A stretch of 64,000 nucleotides of DNA, from NCBI GenBank assembly GCA_002021875.1, contig CP018627.1:11284001-11348000 (forward strand). Reading direction: 5' to 3'. Under the pieces are notes generated by a model, which was not told the DNA's origin, ran no database searches, and worked only from the letters and a program-made list of their open reading frames with translations. The translations under genes and the position numbers were made by a program. Shown here piece by piece: positions 18,294 through 27,775 of this stretch. This stretch comes from Streptomyces hygroscopicus (GTDB lineage: Bacteria; Actinomycetota; Actinomycetes; Streptomycetales; Streptomycetaceae). The first letter of the stretch is position 1, and every line of letters starts with the position of its first letter.

Positions 18294-21086
18294 TCAGCTT
18301 TCCGTGACCGAGGATGAGCGGGGGCCGGAGTCGAAACCGTCCGGGGACGCACCGAGGTCCACAGCCGCGAGCGCGTGGCTCAGCAGCGGTGGCGCGAGCA
18401 GCCCGCACGGCTCGGGCTCGGCGCGGAGCCCGGTCCCGGCGTAGTAGCGGTTGGCCGCCGACGGCGCGACCCGGATGCGGAGTTCGTTCCCCCCGGCCCG
18501 CAGGGCGTCGGCGGGGATCGTGACGCGGTACGGCGCCCAGGCGCGCTCGCCCACACGCACGCCGTTCACGGACACGGCCACGGCTCCGGCGACAGCCGGG
18601 AGCATCAGTTCCAGGGGGACCGGCGCGTCGAGCTCGATCTGCCGCACATAGTCGGCGGTGCCCGCGAACGCCGGAAGGCCCTGGCGTTCCCAGCCGCACG
18701 TCACCGCGATGTCGCGGCGGGTACCCGCCTCCTCGTACGCGTCCTTGGCGACCTCGAGCAGCCAGCCGGACTCGAGCGCCTGCGGCGCCGACCATGGCGG
18801 TGTCCCGTGACCGGCCGCTGCCTCGGAGTCTTCCGTGGCGTCCGCCCAGCCCGAAGCGGGCTCTGCGCCCCTGTACACACGCAACAGGCGCAACGCGTTC
18901 TGCTCCAGCCGCAGCGCGACCGGGTTCTCGGCTGATTCGAGGGTGCGCACGGTACCGTCGGCGGCTTCCCACTCCTCGATATGCCAGGGCCCGTCGGGCA
19001 GCAGGAGCTCCACCGTGCCCTCGGTCTCGGTGAAGCACGCGAAGCGGAAGCCGTCGGCCGCGTCCGGGCCGCCGCGCCAGCGCACCGCCGAGCCCGCGGG
19101 GGCGCGCAGCGTCGGCTCAGTTTGCCCACGCTGCGCGGCGAGCCCGAGCAGGACCGCCTTCTCGGGGACCGCATGGAACATCTCCACGGCGGGGGCGAGG
19201 TCTGCCCAGTCCTCGGCGGCGGTTTGTGGGCCCTCCTGGTAGACGGCGGGCGTCGCGCCGCTCGCGAGCACCCGTACCCCCGATTCGGCCAGGCGGCGAA
19301 GCCGGCGCAGCGATGCGGCCGAGCGCAGCGTGGTCACGGCGGGAAGCACGAGCGCCCGGTACCGGCGGTCCCCGAAGCACACCGCGCCCTCCTCCACGGC
19401 GGCGGCCTCGAGATCGCGTTCGTCCACGAGGTGGAAGCCCACCCGGGACTCGGTGAGCGCGCGGGCCCACTCGCCCATCGCCGACGCCTGCTCGCCGAGC
19501 TGACCCGCGGTCCACACCGTACGCAACGGGTACAGGACCGCCACGTCGCTCTGCGGTGACACCGGCTCGAGGAATTCGCTCAGCCGGGCGCTCTCGAGCG
19601 CGAACCGCAGGTGATGATCGGCGAACCACGGCTCGAAATTGATGCCCGGGGGGAAGTCGAAGCGCGGATTCCGCAGCGACTCGTGATCGTCGTCATGACC
19701 GTGGGTCTGATAGAAGCCGTGGAAGATCATCTGCCGCATGCCCTGCAGATGGTGGTTGATCGCCGTTGTACGCAGTTCCTGCAGGGTCAGCCCCCAGTGG
19801 CCGGACCACGGGGTCCCGCCTTCGGGCGGGGTGACGAAGTACTGCTCGACCATCGTCCCGCTGCGGCCGTGGTGGCGGGCGACCGAGTCGCCGAACACGG
19901 GACTGAGCTGCACCAGGGCGTCCTGCGCATCCACTGCGGTGAGGTCGCGGTAACCGTCCACGCCGAAGTGGTCGAGTCCGAAGTTCACGCGCAGGTCCCA
20001 GTTCGCGAACGCGGTGTCGAGCGCCCAGCCACCGACGTGCCCAAGGACTTCATGGCCGGACTGACGCAGACCGTGGGCGTGGCTCCAGGTGCGCAGCCTG
20101 CCGAGGAACGTCTCCATCGCGTAGCCGCTGAAGTGCTCGTAGAACTGGGCGCGAAGGCTCAGCCGCTCCGGGTCGTCCCCGTCGAGCACGGCGGCGAGCA
20201 CCTGGGGGGTCCGCCCGCCCCAGCGCTCCCGGATCGAGACGGCCAGGCTCTCGTGGAAGGGCATAGCCGAACGCAGGTCTCCGCTGCGCTCCGCCCAGTC
20301 GTAGTACACGGCGTGCGGCTGGTCGAAGAACATGTAGGCGACGGTGGAGCCGAAGAAGTCGCCCAGGGCGTCGGCGAAGGGCTGGTAGCCGGCCTCGATG
20401 AAGCGATCGACCGCGACGGGATCGACGGGGTTCACGAGCCGGGAGGTCGCGCAGCGGGCGGAGACGAACACGATCGCCTCCGTGCCGTCGGGCACGGGCT
20501 CGACGAGGTGGACACGGCACCTGGCGGCGGCGCCGTCCACGCGGTCGACGAGCTCGGGCCGCTCGACGGCCGCGCCCTGCTCCCCAGCCACGACCAGCGC
20601 GTACTCGACCCGCCAGTCGGCCCAGGCAGCGACGCCGCCCTCGTAGTGCCAGTCCATCGCGGCCGGGCCGAGGTTCTCCGTCGCCGAGCGGATCCCGCTG
20701 AGCGCGCCGTCGCTCGCGCCCGCGGGGATGCGCACCCAGAACAGGTGCCGCTCGCGCAGCTCGTCGTGCCCGGTCACGGCGCGGCCCGCAGCCTGACCGG
20801 TCTGCCAGTTGTAGTCGTCGTAGATGCCGACGATCATGCCGAGCTCGGCGGCCGTCTGGACGGCTGCACGGCAAGCGGCGAGGTAGTCGTCGTCCAGGTA
20901 ACCGCCGATCGGGTACGACAACCGCGCCTGCACCTGGAAGCTCCGGATCCCGGCGTCGTGCATCTGCCGCACCTGGGCGCGGATCGTGTCCCCGTCGGGT
21001 AGCCGATGCCAGAACCAGTAGGCGGCGGGCGCATGCCAGGGGTCCGGGTTCCGGAATCGGTGCAGCGCGGTCTCACGTGCGGACAA
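18294..21086 (-). CDS. GH106-like glycoside hydrolase (rhamnosidase-related)
   Basis: A large protein of about 930 residues. The N-terminal motif PAAYWFWHRLPDGDTIRAQVRQMHDAGI and GIYDDYNWQTGQAAGRAV are typical of proteins annotated as glycosyl hydrolases around family GH106 (alpha-L-rhamnosidases). The middle carries DHFGVDGYRDL and a helical barrel, and the C-terminal part is a galactose-binding-like beta-sandwich (VSVNGVRVGERAWAPYRV). No signal peptide is visible, so it acts inside the cell on imported oligosaccharides. The TTG at 21086 has GAGGAG nine bases upstream; ATGs at 21170 and 21218 lack good ribosome sites and overlap the permease. It is downstream of an NCS1 permease and upstream of the RbsD/FucU fragment. 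Confidence 0.75.
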   Translation of the reverse strand: MSARETALHRFRNPDPWHAPAAYWFWHRLPDGDTIRAQVRQMHDAGIRSFQVQARLSYPIGGYLDDDYLAACRAAVQTAAELGMIVGIYDDYNWQTGQAAGRAVTGHDELRERHLFWVRIPAGASDGALSGIRSATENLGPAAMDWHYEGGVAAWADWRVEYALVVAGEQGAAVERPELVDRVDGAAARCRVHLVEPVPDGTEAIVFVSARCATSRLVNPVDPVAVDRFIEAGYQPFADALGDFFGSTVAYMFFDQPHAVYYDWAERSGDLRSAMPFHESLAVSIRERWGGRTPQVLAAVLDGDDPERLSLRAQFYEHFSGYAMETFLGRLRTWSHAHGLRQSGHEVLGHVGGWALDTAFANWDLRVNFGLDHFGVDGYRDLTAVDAQDALVQLSPVFGDSVARHHGRSGTMVEQYFVTPPEGGTPWSGHWGLTLQELRTTAINHHLQGMRQMIFHGFYQTHGHDDDHESLRNPRFDFPPGINFEPWFADHHLRFALESARLSEFLEPVSPQSDVAVLYPLRTVWTAGQLGEQASAMGEWARALTESRVGFHLVDERDLEAAAVEEGAVCFGDRRYRALVLPAVTTLRSAASLRRLRRLAESGVRVLASGATPAVYQEGPQTAAEDWADLAPAVEMFHAVPEKAVLLGLAAQRGQTEPTLRAPAGSAVRWRGGPDAADGFRFACFTETEGTVELLLPDGPWHIEEWEAADGTVRTLESAENPVALRLEQNALRLLRVYRGAEPASGWADATEDSEAAAGHGTPPWSAPQALESGWLLEVAKDAYEEAGTRRDIAVTCGWERQGLPAFAGTADYVRQIELDAPVPLELMLPAVAGAVAVSVNGVRVGERAWAPYRVTIPADALRAGGNELRIRVAPSAANRYYAGTGLRAEPEPCGLLAPPLLSHALAAVDLGASPDGFDSGPRSSSVTES

Positions 21087-21144
21087 GGGTGTCAGCTCCT
21101 CGAGCGGCGGCGAGACCCGCGCGGGCCTCGCCGCCACGGGTCGG

Positions 21145-22716
21145 TCAGCGTTCGGTGCGGTCGGCCGCATGCCTGCCGGCCGCGTCGGGAGTCGGGGCCT
21201 CGAGCCCGCCCTTCCCACGAGCGGCGTCTCCCGCGGTCACGAGCGAGTAGTCGGGCTTCGGGTCCAGCCGGAGTCCGAACGTGAGGATCGCGTAGAGCGC
21301 GGCACCGAGCGCCAAGGCGATGACGATGCCGAGCCCGCTCGACCCGAACACGCCGGTGCGGCCGTTCTCGGTGAGGAGGAATCCCGTGATCTTCCCGAAG
21401 TTCGGGTCGGAACTCGTCACGAGGCCGAGACCGACGACGGTTCCGATGATCAGACTCACAATCGCCGTCCAGCGCCCGTCGCGGCCGCCGTAGCCACGCG
21501 GGTTCGACATGTCGGTGTTCCAGCCCATGCGGCGCTGCCGGACGAAGTCGACGAGCTGGATGCCGCCCATGGTGCCCATCATCACGGCGATGAGCGACAG
21601 GAACGACTGGAACGTCGCGAGGAACGAGGTGGAGATGAACAGCAGATAGAAGGCGCCCGCCGCGATGATGATCGCGTTGATCGAGGTCGTCACGGAGCGG
21701 CGCAGCGGTACGCCGACCGCCATGAGCGCGAGGCCGGAGCTGTACATGCCGGTGATGGCGGCCGAAACGAGCGAGATGACGATCACGATGGAGAAGGGAA
21801 CGAAGAACCACATCGGCAGGAGCGCGGTGAGCGCCCCGATCGGGTCGGACGCTGTGGCGGCACCGAGCTTCGAATCCCCGCCGACGAGAAGCGCGCCGAC
21901 GACGAGGAGGATGACGACCGGCAGGCTGAGCCCGGCGACCGTCCAGCCGATCACGCCGCGCGCCGGGGTATCGCGCGGGAGGTAACGGGCGAAGTCGCCG
22001 CCGTAGTTGAGGAAGCCGAGGCCGACGAGGGTCATCGCCATGATGATGCCGCCGATGAACACCAGCGGTCCGCCCGCAGGGGTGTCACCGAGGTGTGCCC
22101 ACTCGATCTCGGGCACCATGAATCCGAGGAACGCGACCGTCATGATGCCGGTCACCCACGAGATCCAGACCTCGACCTTCATGATGAGCTCGTGGCCGAG
22201 GACGGAGACCGCCATCGTCACGGCGAGCACCAGCACGAACCACAGCACGATCGTGGCTGTGGCGCTCGACCCGTCCGTGTCGGCGAACACCGACGGCCAC
22301 AGCTTCGCGAACAGGTTCGCACCGGTGGTCGAGGCAAGGGTGATGATCGTCACCTTCCAGCCCATATTGGACAGGTAGGCGAAGAACGCGGGGAGCCTGT
22401 TGCCCTTCATGCCGAACGCGAAGCGCGTCTGGGCGAGGGTCGGCAGTCCCGTGCGGGGCCCGCCGACCGCGAGGATGCCGACGAGGGTGGCCGAGATGAG
22501 GTAGCCGACGGTCCCGGCGACGATCGTCTGCCAGACGTTCAGACCGAGGCCGAAGACGAAGATGCCGTAACTGATACCGAGGATCGAGATGTTCCAGGCG
22601 AACCACACAGCGAACAGGCCGCGCGGTTTCCCGCGCCGTTCGGCATTGGGAACAGGATTGACGCCGTTCGATTCGACGGCCGTGCCTCTACGACCTTGCT
22701 GAGCCTCACTGCTCAT
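21145..22716 (-). CDS. NCS1-family permease
   Basis: A 523-residue membrane protein with about 12 hydrophobic segments, related to the nucleobase-cation-symport-1 family (cytosine, purine, hydantoin carriers). Landmarks are FAWNISILGISYGIFVFGLGLN in the first segments, TRFAFGMKGNRLPAFFAYLSNMGWK, and NYGGDFARYLPRDTP. The ATG at 22716 is preceded by AAAGG. NCS1 carriers normally move nitrogenous rings or vitamins; here it sits in a deoxysugar-type locus with a GH106-like enzyme and a LacI regulator. The substrate may therefore be a glycoside or a nucleoside-like compound. That link is inference. Confidence 0.85.
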   Translation of the reverse strand: MSSEAQQGRRGTAVESNGVNPVPNAERRGKPRGLFAVWFAWNISILGISYGIFVFGLGLNVWQTIVAGTVGYLISATLVGILAVGGPRTGLPTLAQTRFAFGMKGNRLPAFFAYLSNMGWKVTIITLASTTGANLFAKLWPSVFADTDGSSATATIVLWFVLVLAVTMAVSVLGHELIMKVEVWISWVTGIMTVAFLGFMVPEIEWAHLGDTPAGGPLVFIGGIIMAMTLVGLGFLNYGGDFARYLPRDTPARGVIGWTVAGLSLPVVILLVVGALLVGGDSKLGAATASDPIGALTALLPMWFFVPFSIVIVISLVSAAITGMYSSGLALMAVGVPLRRSVTTSINAIIIAAGAFYLLFISTSFLATFQSFLSLIAVMMGTMGGIQLVDFVRQRRMGWNTDMSNPRGYGGRDGRWTAIVSLIIGTVVGLGLVTSSDPNFGKITGFLLTENGRTGVFGSSGLGIVIALALGAALYAILTFGLRLDPKPDYSLVTAGDAARGKGGLEAPTPDAAGRHAADRTER

Positions 22717-23260
22717 GGAAGGGCGCCTTTCGATGTATGGCGATGCGGGGAGGGGCGGTGGTTGAGTTCGGGGAAGTCGTGGGTTCGCGTTCGAGGAGCG
22801 CGTTAATCGGGTCCGGTGTCGACGCGGCTCCCGGCGCGCCATGCGCCGCGCGGTGTCCGCCATCGCGCCCGCGGCGGGAGGTGTGTATGGCGGTGAGGCG
22901 GAGCCTAAGCGGCGGGGCGGACCGCTAATCCGCCGGTGAGAGGGGCGGCGAGCGCGCCGAGGTGGCGGGCGGCGGGGGACCGGTGTGCGCCCTTGCCCCC
23001 GCCCGCCTGAAACCGCCTGGTGGTGCGGATCTGCTCAGCACCGCGTGGCGGACGCGGCAGTGTGCGGTCGAGGCCGCGGTTCACCGGTCCGACGACGAGC
23101 GCCCGTCCGCCGCGCCACGGGGTCTGTGGCGGGCGGCCATGCGGTATTCTCACCGTCGGGAAAACCATTTCCGAACCTAAGCACGCCAGCCCCTGCCGCG
23201 TCAACGGGTCGCCGAGACCGTCCTGATAGCATCGGCGGGCAGGAAGCAGGGGAGATCAGG
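22717..23260. other. Divergent promoter region, permease versus lacI
   Basis: No gene is visible in these 544 bases. It should hold the promoters of both divergent genes. Two dyads may be operators: CGGCGC-GCCAT-GCGCCG at 22832-22848, and an imperfect CGGGAAA-ACC-ATTTCCG at 23157-23173, about 90 bases before the regulator start. Neither has the central CG of a classical LacI-family site, so assignment is weak. Confidence 0.4.
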
Positions 23261-24232
23261 ATGGGCGCGCGCATCGGCTTGAAGGACGTAGCGCTGCGCG
23301 CGGGGGTGTCAGTGCCGACGGCCAGCCGTGTGCTGTCCGGTGTTCAGCGCAATGTCGATCCTGAGCTGGCGCTGCGGGTGCGGACCGCATGCGAGGAACT
23401 GGGCTACAGGGTGAACGCGGCGGCGCGGGCGCTGCGGATTCAGTCGACGGATTCATTGGCGCTTGTCGTTCCGGCGATCGCGAACGCGTACTTCGCGGAG
23501 CTGGTGTCGGCGTATTCGCGCCACCTGGATCTGCAGGGCAAGTGGCTGGTGACGATCGACACGGGCGAGAGCCCGGAGACCGAGCAGCGTCAGCTGGGCG
23601 CCATGGATCGTGTGCTGGTGGACGCGGTACTCGTGGTGCCTGCGGCGTTCGAGCGCAGTGGCGCGGCGATCACGGAGCTCGCGCGGTCCAACCGTGTCGT
23701 ACAGGTCGACCGCCGCGCACGAGGCGTCGAGGCGCCGTCGGTACGGCTCGACAACGCGGCGGGGGTCCGCCTGCTCGTGGATCACCTGCGGGCGCGGGGT
23801 CGCCGCAGCATCCTGATGGTCGACGCCCAGGAAGACTCCTCTTCGAGCATCGAGCGCACAACCGCGTTCCGCGCGCTTGCGGGGCCGGACGACCGGGTTC
23901 TGGAAATGCCCAACTTCACAGTGGCGAGCGGCATCGACGCGGCGAAGCTCCTGCTCGCGAACCCCGGCGACACAGACGCGATCATCTGCACCGCTGACGC
24001 TGTCGCGCTCGGCCTGCTGACGGCGCTTCAGCACGCCGGCAAGCGCGTGCCTGCTGAGTACGCGATCACGAGCTTCGACGGCACGTACATATCCGACACC
24101 GCCGCGCCGGGGCTCACCACCCTGGGTTCGACCGCCGAGCGCATGGTCGAGGCATCCCTCGCGCTCCTCGACGGCGACAGCGGTGATGTCGTCCTGAAAC
24201 CCGAGCTCGTGGTCCGCGGTTCCAGCGGCTGA
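23261..24232 (+). CDS. LacI-family transcriptional regulator
   Basis: A 323-residue LacI/GalR regulator. The N-terminal DNA-binding domain is clear (LKDVALRAGVSVPTASRVLSG, about residues 7-27, with hinge helix AARALR near 55). The periplasmic-binding-like effector domain follows (IICTADAVALGLLTAL and YAITSFDGTYI). The ATG at 23261 has GGGGAG six bases upstream. It is divergent from the permease/GH106 operon and should repress it until a sugar-derived inducer binds. A gutted GH78 rhamnosidase lies just downstream. Confidence 0.92.
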   Translation: MGARIGLKDVALRAGVSVPTASRVLSGVQRNVDPELALRVRTACEELGYRVNAAARALRIQSTDSLALVVPAIANAYFAELVSAYSRHLDLQGKWLVTIDTGESPETEQRQLGAMDRVLVDAVLVVPAAFERSGAAITELARSNRVVQVDRRARGVEAPSVRLDNAAGVRLLVDHLRARGRRSILMVDAQEDSSSSIERTTAFRALAGPDDRVLEMPNFTVASGIDAAKLLLANPGDTDAIICTADAVALGLLTALQHAGKRVPAEYAITSFDGTYISDTAAPGLTTLGSTAERMVEASLALLDGDSGDVVLKPELVVRGSSG

Positions 24233-24510
24233 CCGCCAACTCAGCGTCGGGTCTGGGTTGTTGCCTTTCGGAAGTGCCTTTTTGCTGAGGCGCTCCGGGC
24301 GACACCTACGTCGATCGCCCGACCGCGACGAAGAGCCGGAGCACCCAAACGGATACAGCGTTCATGGGGCTCACTTCCTGGCCCGATGTCACGGTCGCGC
24401 GCACGCTACCAACCCGAGTGTCGTCCCGCCCCACCGTTTCCCCACGGGTCTCCGCGGGCAGTGCGACGTTGCCGATCACGTTTTCGAGGAGCGCCCGGTC
24501 CACGCACTTC

Positions 24511-25081
24511 CTACCCTGCCCAGGCGAAGGTGCGGGTTCCGCTCACCCCCTCGAAGACGACCGCATCGCCCACCCGGTGGGCACCTCGGCCCGCGTCCCC
24601 CGACGGGCGGCCGTTGCGCCAGGCGATCCGGCCGTCCACGGCGATGGTGCGGTCCCCCCGGAGGAGCGGTACCGCGACCCGGCCGGACGTGCCTTCCGGT
24701 GCCCGGACGGTGAGGACGAACGAGTCGTGGCCCGCCCCGCGCCGCCACCGTACGGACATCGTGCCCGCCGGCACCGAGGTCGATCACCAGCCGCGCGCCC
24801 CGCGGCGCGGTCGTGGTGAGGGTCGCCGCCGCGCCGCCCTCCCGTAACACCCCGTCGGCGCCGGTGACGGTGCCACGGTCTCCCTCGACCGTTACCGAAG
24901 TGGGCCGTACGAACGTGCCGGGGACGTCCAGCACTTGCTGTCGCCAGACGGGGTCCATGCCGACCGGCTTCCGGGACAGAGCCACTGCCCGGTCCTGGGG
25001 CCCGGCGGCGAGAGTCCCGGAGAGGGTCGCGGCCAGGCAGGCGAGGACCACTGTCGAACGAGTCATTCGGTTCGTTTTCAT
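24511..25081 (-). pseudogene. Secreted GH78 alpha-L-rhamnosidase, middle deleted
   Basis: From the ATG at 25081 the sequence encodes a Sec-type signal peptide (TRSTVVLACLAATLSGTLAA) and the start of a mature protein (QVLDVPGTFVRPTSVTVEGD, then GARLVIDLG). Around 24775 it jumps, out of frame, to a C-terminal block (MSVRWRRGAGHDSFVLTVRAPEG, then GRVAVPLL and GDAVVFEGVSGTRTFAWAG). That block is the typical end of actinobacterial GH78 rhamnosidases. The entire catalytic domain, perhaps 700 or more residues, is missing. It supports a former rhamnoside-degrading role for this locus. Confidence 0.65.
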
Positions 25082-25085
25082 TGTC

Positions 25086-25100
25086 TATGCTGTACGCATA
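25086..25100. promoter_or_regulatory. TetR operator candidate
   Basis: The perfect inverted repeat TATGC-TGTAC-GCATA lies 38 bases before the TetR start at 25139 and just before the start of the divergent rhamnosidase remnant. The TGTAC centre and spacing suit autorepression by the TetR protein. Confidence 0.55.
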
Positions 25101-25138
25101 CGCTGAGTGATGGTCAACGTCAGGCGGGGTGATGGCGG

Positions 25139-26056
25139 ATGGAATCCGGCCACAACGGGGACACGAGCGCCGTGCGCGGACTGGAACTGCTCTGGGGCCT
25201 GGGCGAGCGCCCGAAGCGGGGCCGCCGCCCCGCCTTCACCCTGGAGCAGATCGTGCGCACCGCCGTCGGGATCGCCGACGCCGAAGGACTTGCCACCGTG
25301 TCCATGCGCCGGATCGCCGAACGGCTCGGCTGCACCACGATGTCGCTCTACCGGTACGTGCCCGGCAAGGCCGAACTGCTCGACCTCATGACGGACACGG
25401 TGATGGGCGAAGTGCCCCTGGCCGATGCCGCCCCCGGCGACTGGCGGACCAGGCTGGAGCTGTCCGCCCGCGCCGACTGGGGCCTCTACCACCGTCATCC
25501 CTGGATCCTGCGCCTCCCGGCCGGGCGTCCCGCCCTGGGCCCCAACGGCTTCGCGTGGTACGAGTCCGTCCTGCGGGTGCTCACCGCCACCGGTCTGCCC
25601 CCGGCGGCGCTGGTCAACGTGTTCGACCTGCTCGACGCCTACGTTCGCGGCGCGGCCCGCGACTGCCTCGACGCGGCCGCCGTCGAGCACCACTCCGGCC
25701 TCACCGACGAACAGTGGAGGGCCGCCCGCGCCCACTTCTGGGACGCCATCTTCGTCCCGGCCCGCTACCCGGTGCTGGCGAGCCTCCGCGCCGTCGGCGC
25801 CCTGAACCACCCCCGCGACCGCGGCTTCGAGTTCGGCCTCCAGCGTGTGCTGGACAGCATCGAGACGTTCGTCCGGATCCAGCCCAATCGCCATGACGAA
25901 ACATCAAAGCGTTACGAAACCGGCTGTCCCCAATGCGGCGCCCCCGTCCTCCACCCCGCCCCCACCGGCCGCCCCCGCACATACTGCTCCGACGCCTGCC
26001 GCCAACGCGCCTACCGCGCCCGGCGTACAAGCACTGTGCACCGGCTTGATCATTAA
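25139..26056 (+). CDS. TetR regulator with C-terminal zinc-ribbon-like tail
   Basis: A 305-residue regulator. Residues 38-85 form the TetR helix-turn-helix (VRTAVGIADAEGLATVSMRRIAERLG, then MSLYRYVPGKAELLDLM). The middle is the TetR_C_1 ligand domain. The last 45 residues add CPQCGAPVLHPAPTGRPRTY followed by CSDACRQRAYRARR: a CxxC plus CxxxC pattern that could bind zinc. Similar tails occur on some Streptomyces TetR proteins, but their role is unclear. The ATG at 25139 has GGGG nine bases upstream. No obvious intact target gene is next to it. Confidence 0.85.
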   Translation: MESGHNGDTSAVRGLELLWGLGERPKRGRRPAFTLEQIVRTAVGIADAEGLATVSMRRIAERLGCTTMSLYRYVPGKAELLDLMTDTVMGEVPLADAAPGDWRTRLELSARADWGLYHRHPWILRLPAGRPALGPNGFAWYESVLRVLTATGLPPAALVNVFDLLDAYVRGAARDCLDAAAVEHHSGLTDEQWRAARAHFWDAIFVPARYPVLASLRAVGALNHPRDRGFEFGLQRVLDSIETFVRIQPNRHDETSKRYETGCPQCGAPVLHPAPTGRPRTYCSDACRQRAYRARRTSTVHRLDH

Positions 26057-26360
26057 GTTCGTTCAAGTAGGTGGCGAAGTCGCGGACCGACCAGGCTTTC
26101 TCGACCGAGCCGCAGCGTCACCCGATGTTCCACCAGTGGCGTCGCCGTCGCCGCCACCGTCTCTCGGGCCTGGACCTGAGGGCGCTCACGGTCTTCATGG
26201 CTGATGGCGCGTATCGACCCGACTTCCTTGACCCATCGACACCCCCGCGCTGTTGACGCTCACCAACATCCGCGGTCTGGCGGTCCAGCGTGCCGCAGGC
26301 CCGGCGCAGCTCGCGCCGTTTCCCGCTGGGCGCCTCCTGCCACCGCCCGGTGGGCTGGGG
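26057..26360. other. Gap with no recognised gene
   Basis: These 304 bases lie between convergent TetR and XRE genes. Open frames exist on both strands but show no family similarity I can name and inconsistent codon bias. Remnant sequence is possible. No strong terminator hairpin was found. Confidence 0.35.
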
Positions 26361-27209
26361 TCACTCGCTGCGGGCTCCGAGCAGGGCGAGCGCGGCAGCG
26401 CTCGGACTGCCCGGTTCCGCGGTGTACATCGCCAGCTGGAGGTCGGTGCCGGGCAGCAGCAGAGTTTGGCAGACCACCTCCAGTTCGCCCAGCTCGGGGT
26501 GGCGCAGGTACTTGCGCAGCGTCGGTATGGGCCGTACGTCGTGGTCGCGCCAGCCGGCGGCGAATTCCGGGCTGTGCGCGGCGAGCTCGTTGACCAGCTC
26601 GCCGAGGACGCGGTCGGCCGGGTAGCGGACGCTGGCCGCGCGCATCTGGGCGGCGAACTGCCGGGCGAACTCCCCCTCCGCCCCTGCCGGTGCCCAGCAG
26701 AAGGTGCCACCCAGCCGGATGGCCAGCCGCACGGTGTTGCGCTCCTCGGCGGGCAGTAGCCCGAAATCGGTGATCAAAGCGGATGCCGCGCTGTTCCAGG
26801 CCACGATGTCCTGCCGCTCATCGACCAGGTAGGCGGGTATCGGCCCGAGGCGGTCCAGCAGCCCGTGGGCCTCGGCGGGCACCGGCCTCCGATCGGCGTC
26901 CGTGCCGGGCGGGACCTGCCCGGCCAGCCGCGCCAGGTGCTCGCGCTCCGCGGCAGTGAGCTGCAGCGCCGTGCCCAGCACTGCCAGCACCTCCGGGGAC
27001 GGGCGCGGTGCGCGGGCCTGCTCCAGCCGTTCGTAGTAGCTGACCGACATCCCGGCCAGTGCGGCCACCTCTTCGCGGCGCAGCCCGGGAGTGCGCCGGG
27101 CGCGTCGGCCCGGCGGGTGGATCGCCGTGGCCGGCACTTGGGCTGGGCGCAGTGCTTCCCGTCGGCGGCGCAGAAAGTCGGCCAGTTCGGCTCTGCTCAC
27201 CTCGCCCAT
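26361..27209 (-). CDS. XRE-family regulator with MmyB-like ligand domain
   Basis: A 282-residue regulator. The N-terminal HTH_31-type domain (LADFLRRRREAL, RRTPGLRREEVAALAGMSVSYYERLEQ, about residues 10-65) is followed by the MmyB-like PAS-fold domain (YLVDERQDIVAWNSAASALI and NTVRLAIRL), which in this family may bind small molecules or fatty acids. It is divergent from an NTF2-like gene and an NmrA-like oxidoreductase, a common arrangement in Streptomyces, and probably controls them through the palindrome at 27289. Confidence 0.9.
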   Translation of the reverse strand: MGEVSRAELADFLRRRREALRPAQVPATAIHPPGRRARRTPGLRREEVAALAGMSVSYYERLEQARAPRPSPEVLAVLGTALQLTAAEREHLARLAGQVPPGTDADRRPVPAEAHGLLDRLGPIPAYLVDERQDIVAWNSAASALITDFGLLPAEERNTVRLAIRLGGTFCWAPAGAEGEFARQFAAQMRAASVRYPADRVLGELVNELAAHSPEFAAGWRDHDVRPIPTLRKYLRHPELGELEVVCQTLLLPGTDLQLAMYTAEPGSPSAAALALLGARSE

Positions 27210-27288
27210 GGTGGCACGGAGCGTCCGGCTTAGCCACGGACTGGCGGTCCGGGGCTCAGCTGTCTGTTCCCCGGCGGCGGGCCCGCGT

Positions 27289-27302
27289 CCAGTCTGAACT
27301 GG
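27289..27302. promoter_or_regulatory. Operator candidate, XRE/NTF2 divergent promoter
   Basis: The perfect inverted repeat CCAGT-CTGA-ACTGG lies 29 bases upstream of the NTF2-like start at 27332 and 80 bases upstream of the XRE start. It is a plausible regulator site overlapping the promoter. Confidence 0.45.
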
Positions 27303-27331
27303 TCACACCTCGTTGAACATTGGAGGACGCC

Positions 27332-27775
27332 ATGCCGAGCACTCCCGAGGAAGCGTTCCGTCGGCTGCTGGATCTGATGCTGGTCAAGGACACGGATGCC
27401 GTCGCCGGCCTATGGGCGGAAGACGGTACCGCCGAGTTTCCGTTCGCCACGGGAACCTCGCCGCGCCGGCTGACCGGGCGGGATGAGATCCGCAGCTATA
27501 TGGGCCGCCTACCCGAGCTGATGGACGTGCGAGAGATCCCTGCGGTCACCGTGCACCACACGCAACGGCCGGACACCATCGTCGTGGAGTTCACCGGGAC
27601 CGGGCACACGGTGCGCACTGGAGAGCCCTATCGGCTGGACTACATCGCGGTGATCACCGTCCAGGACGGTCTGATCACCCACTACCGGGACTACTGGAGC
27701 CCGCTGGCCACCGCCTCGGCGGCCGGCACGCTGCCCGAGCTGCTCGACTCGGTGCGTTCCGAGGCCGCCCGATGA
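27332..27775 (+). CDS. NTF2-like/SnoaL-type protein
   Basis: A 147-residue cone-fold protein of the SnoaL-like/NTF2 superfamily (AEDGTAEFPFATGTSPRRLTGRDEIRSYM, in two adjoining pieces, and LDYIAVITVQDGLITHYRDYWSP). Members are small cyclases, isomerases or binding proteins; the substrate cannot be told. The ATG at 27332 has GGAGG five bases upstream; the same frame could start at a TTG at 27320 but without a ribosome site. Its stop overlaps the start of the NmrA-like gene (ATGA), so the two are translationally coupled. Confidence 0.85.
   Translation: MPSTPEEAFRRLLDLMLVKDTDAVAGLWAEDGTAEFPFATGTSPRRLTGRDEIRSYMGRLPELMDVREIPAVTVHHTQRPDTIVVEFTGTGHTVRTGEPYRLDYIAVITVQDGLITHYRDYWSPLATASAAGTLPELLDSVRSEAAR

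Noticed and set aside
21169..22806. 545-codon plus-strand frame opposite the permease
   Set aside because: The minus strand encodes a clear NCS1 membrane protein; the plus frame is Asp/Glu/Arg-rich shadow without any domain.
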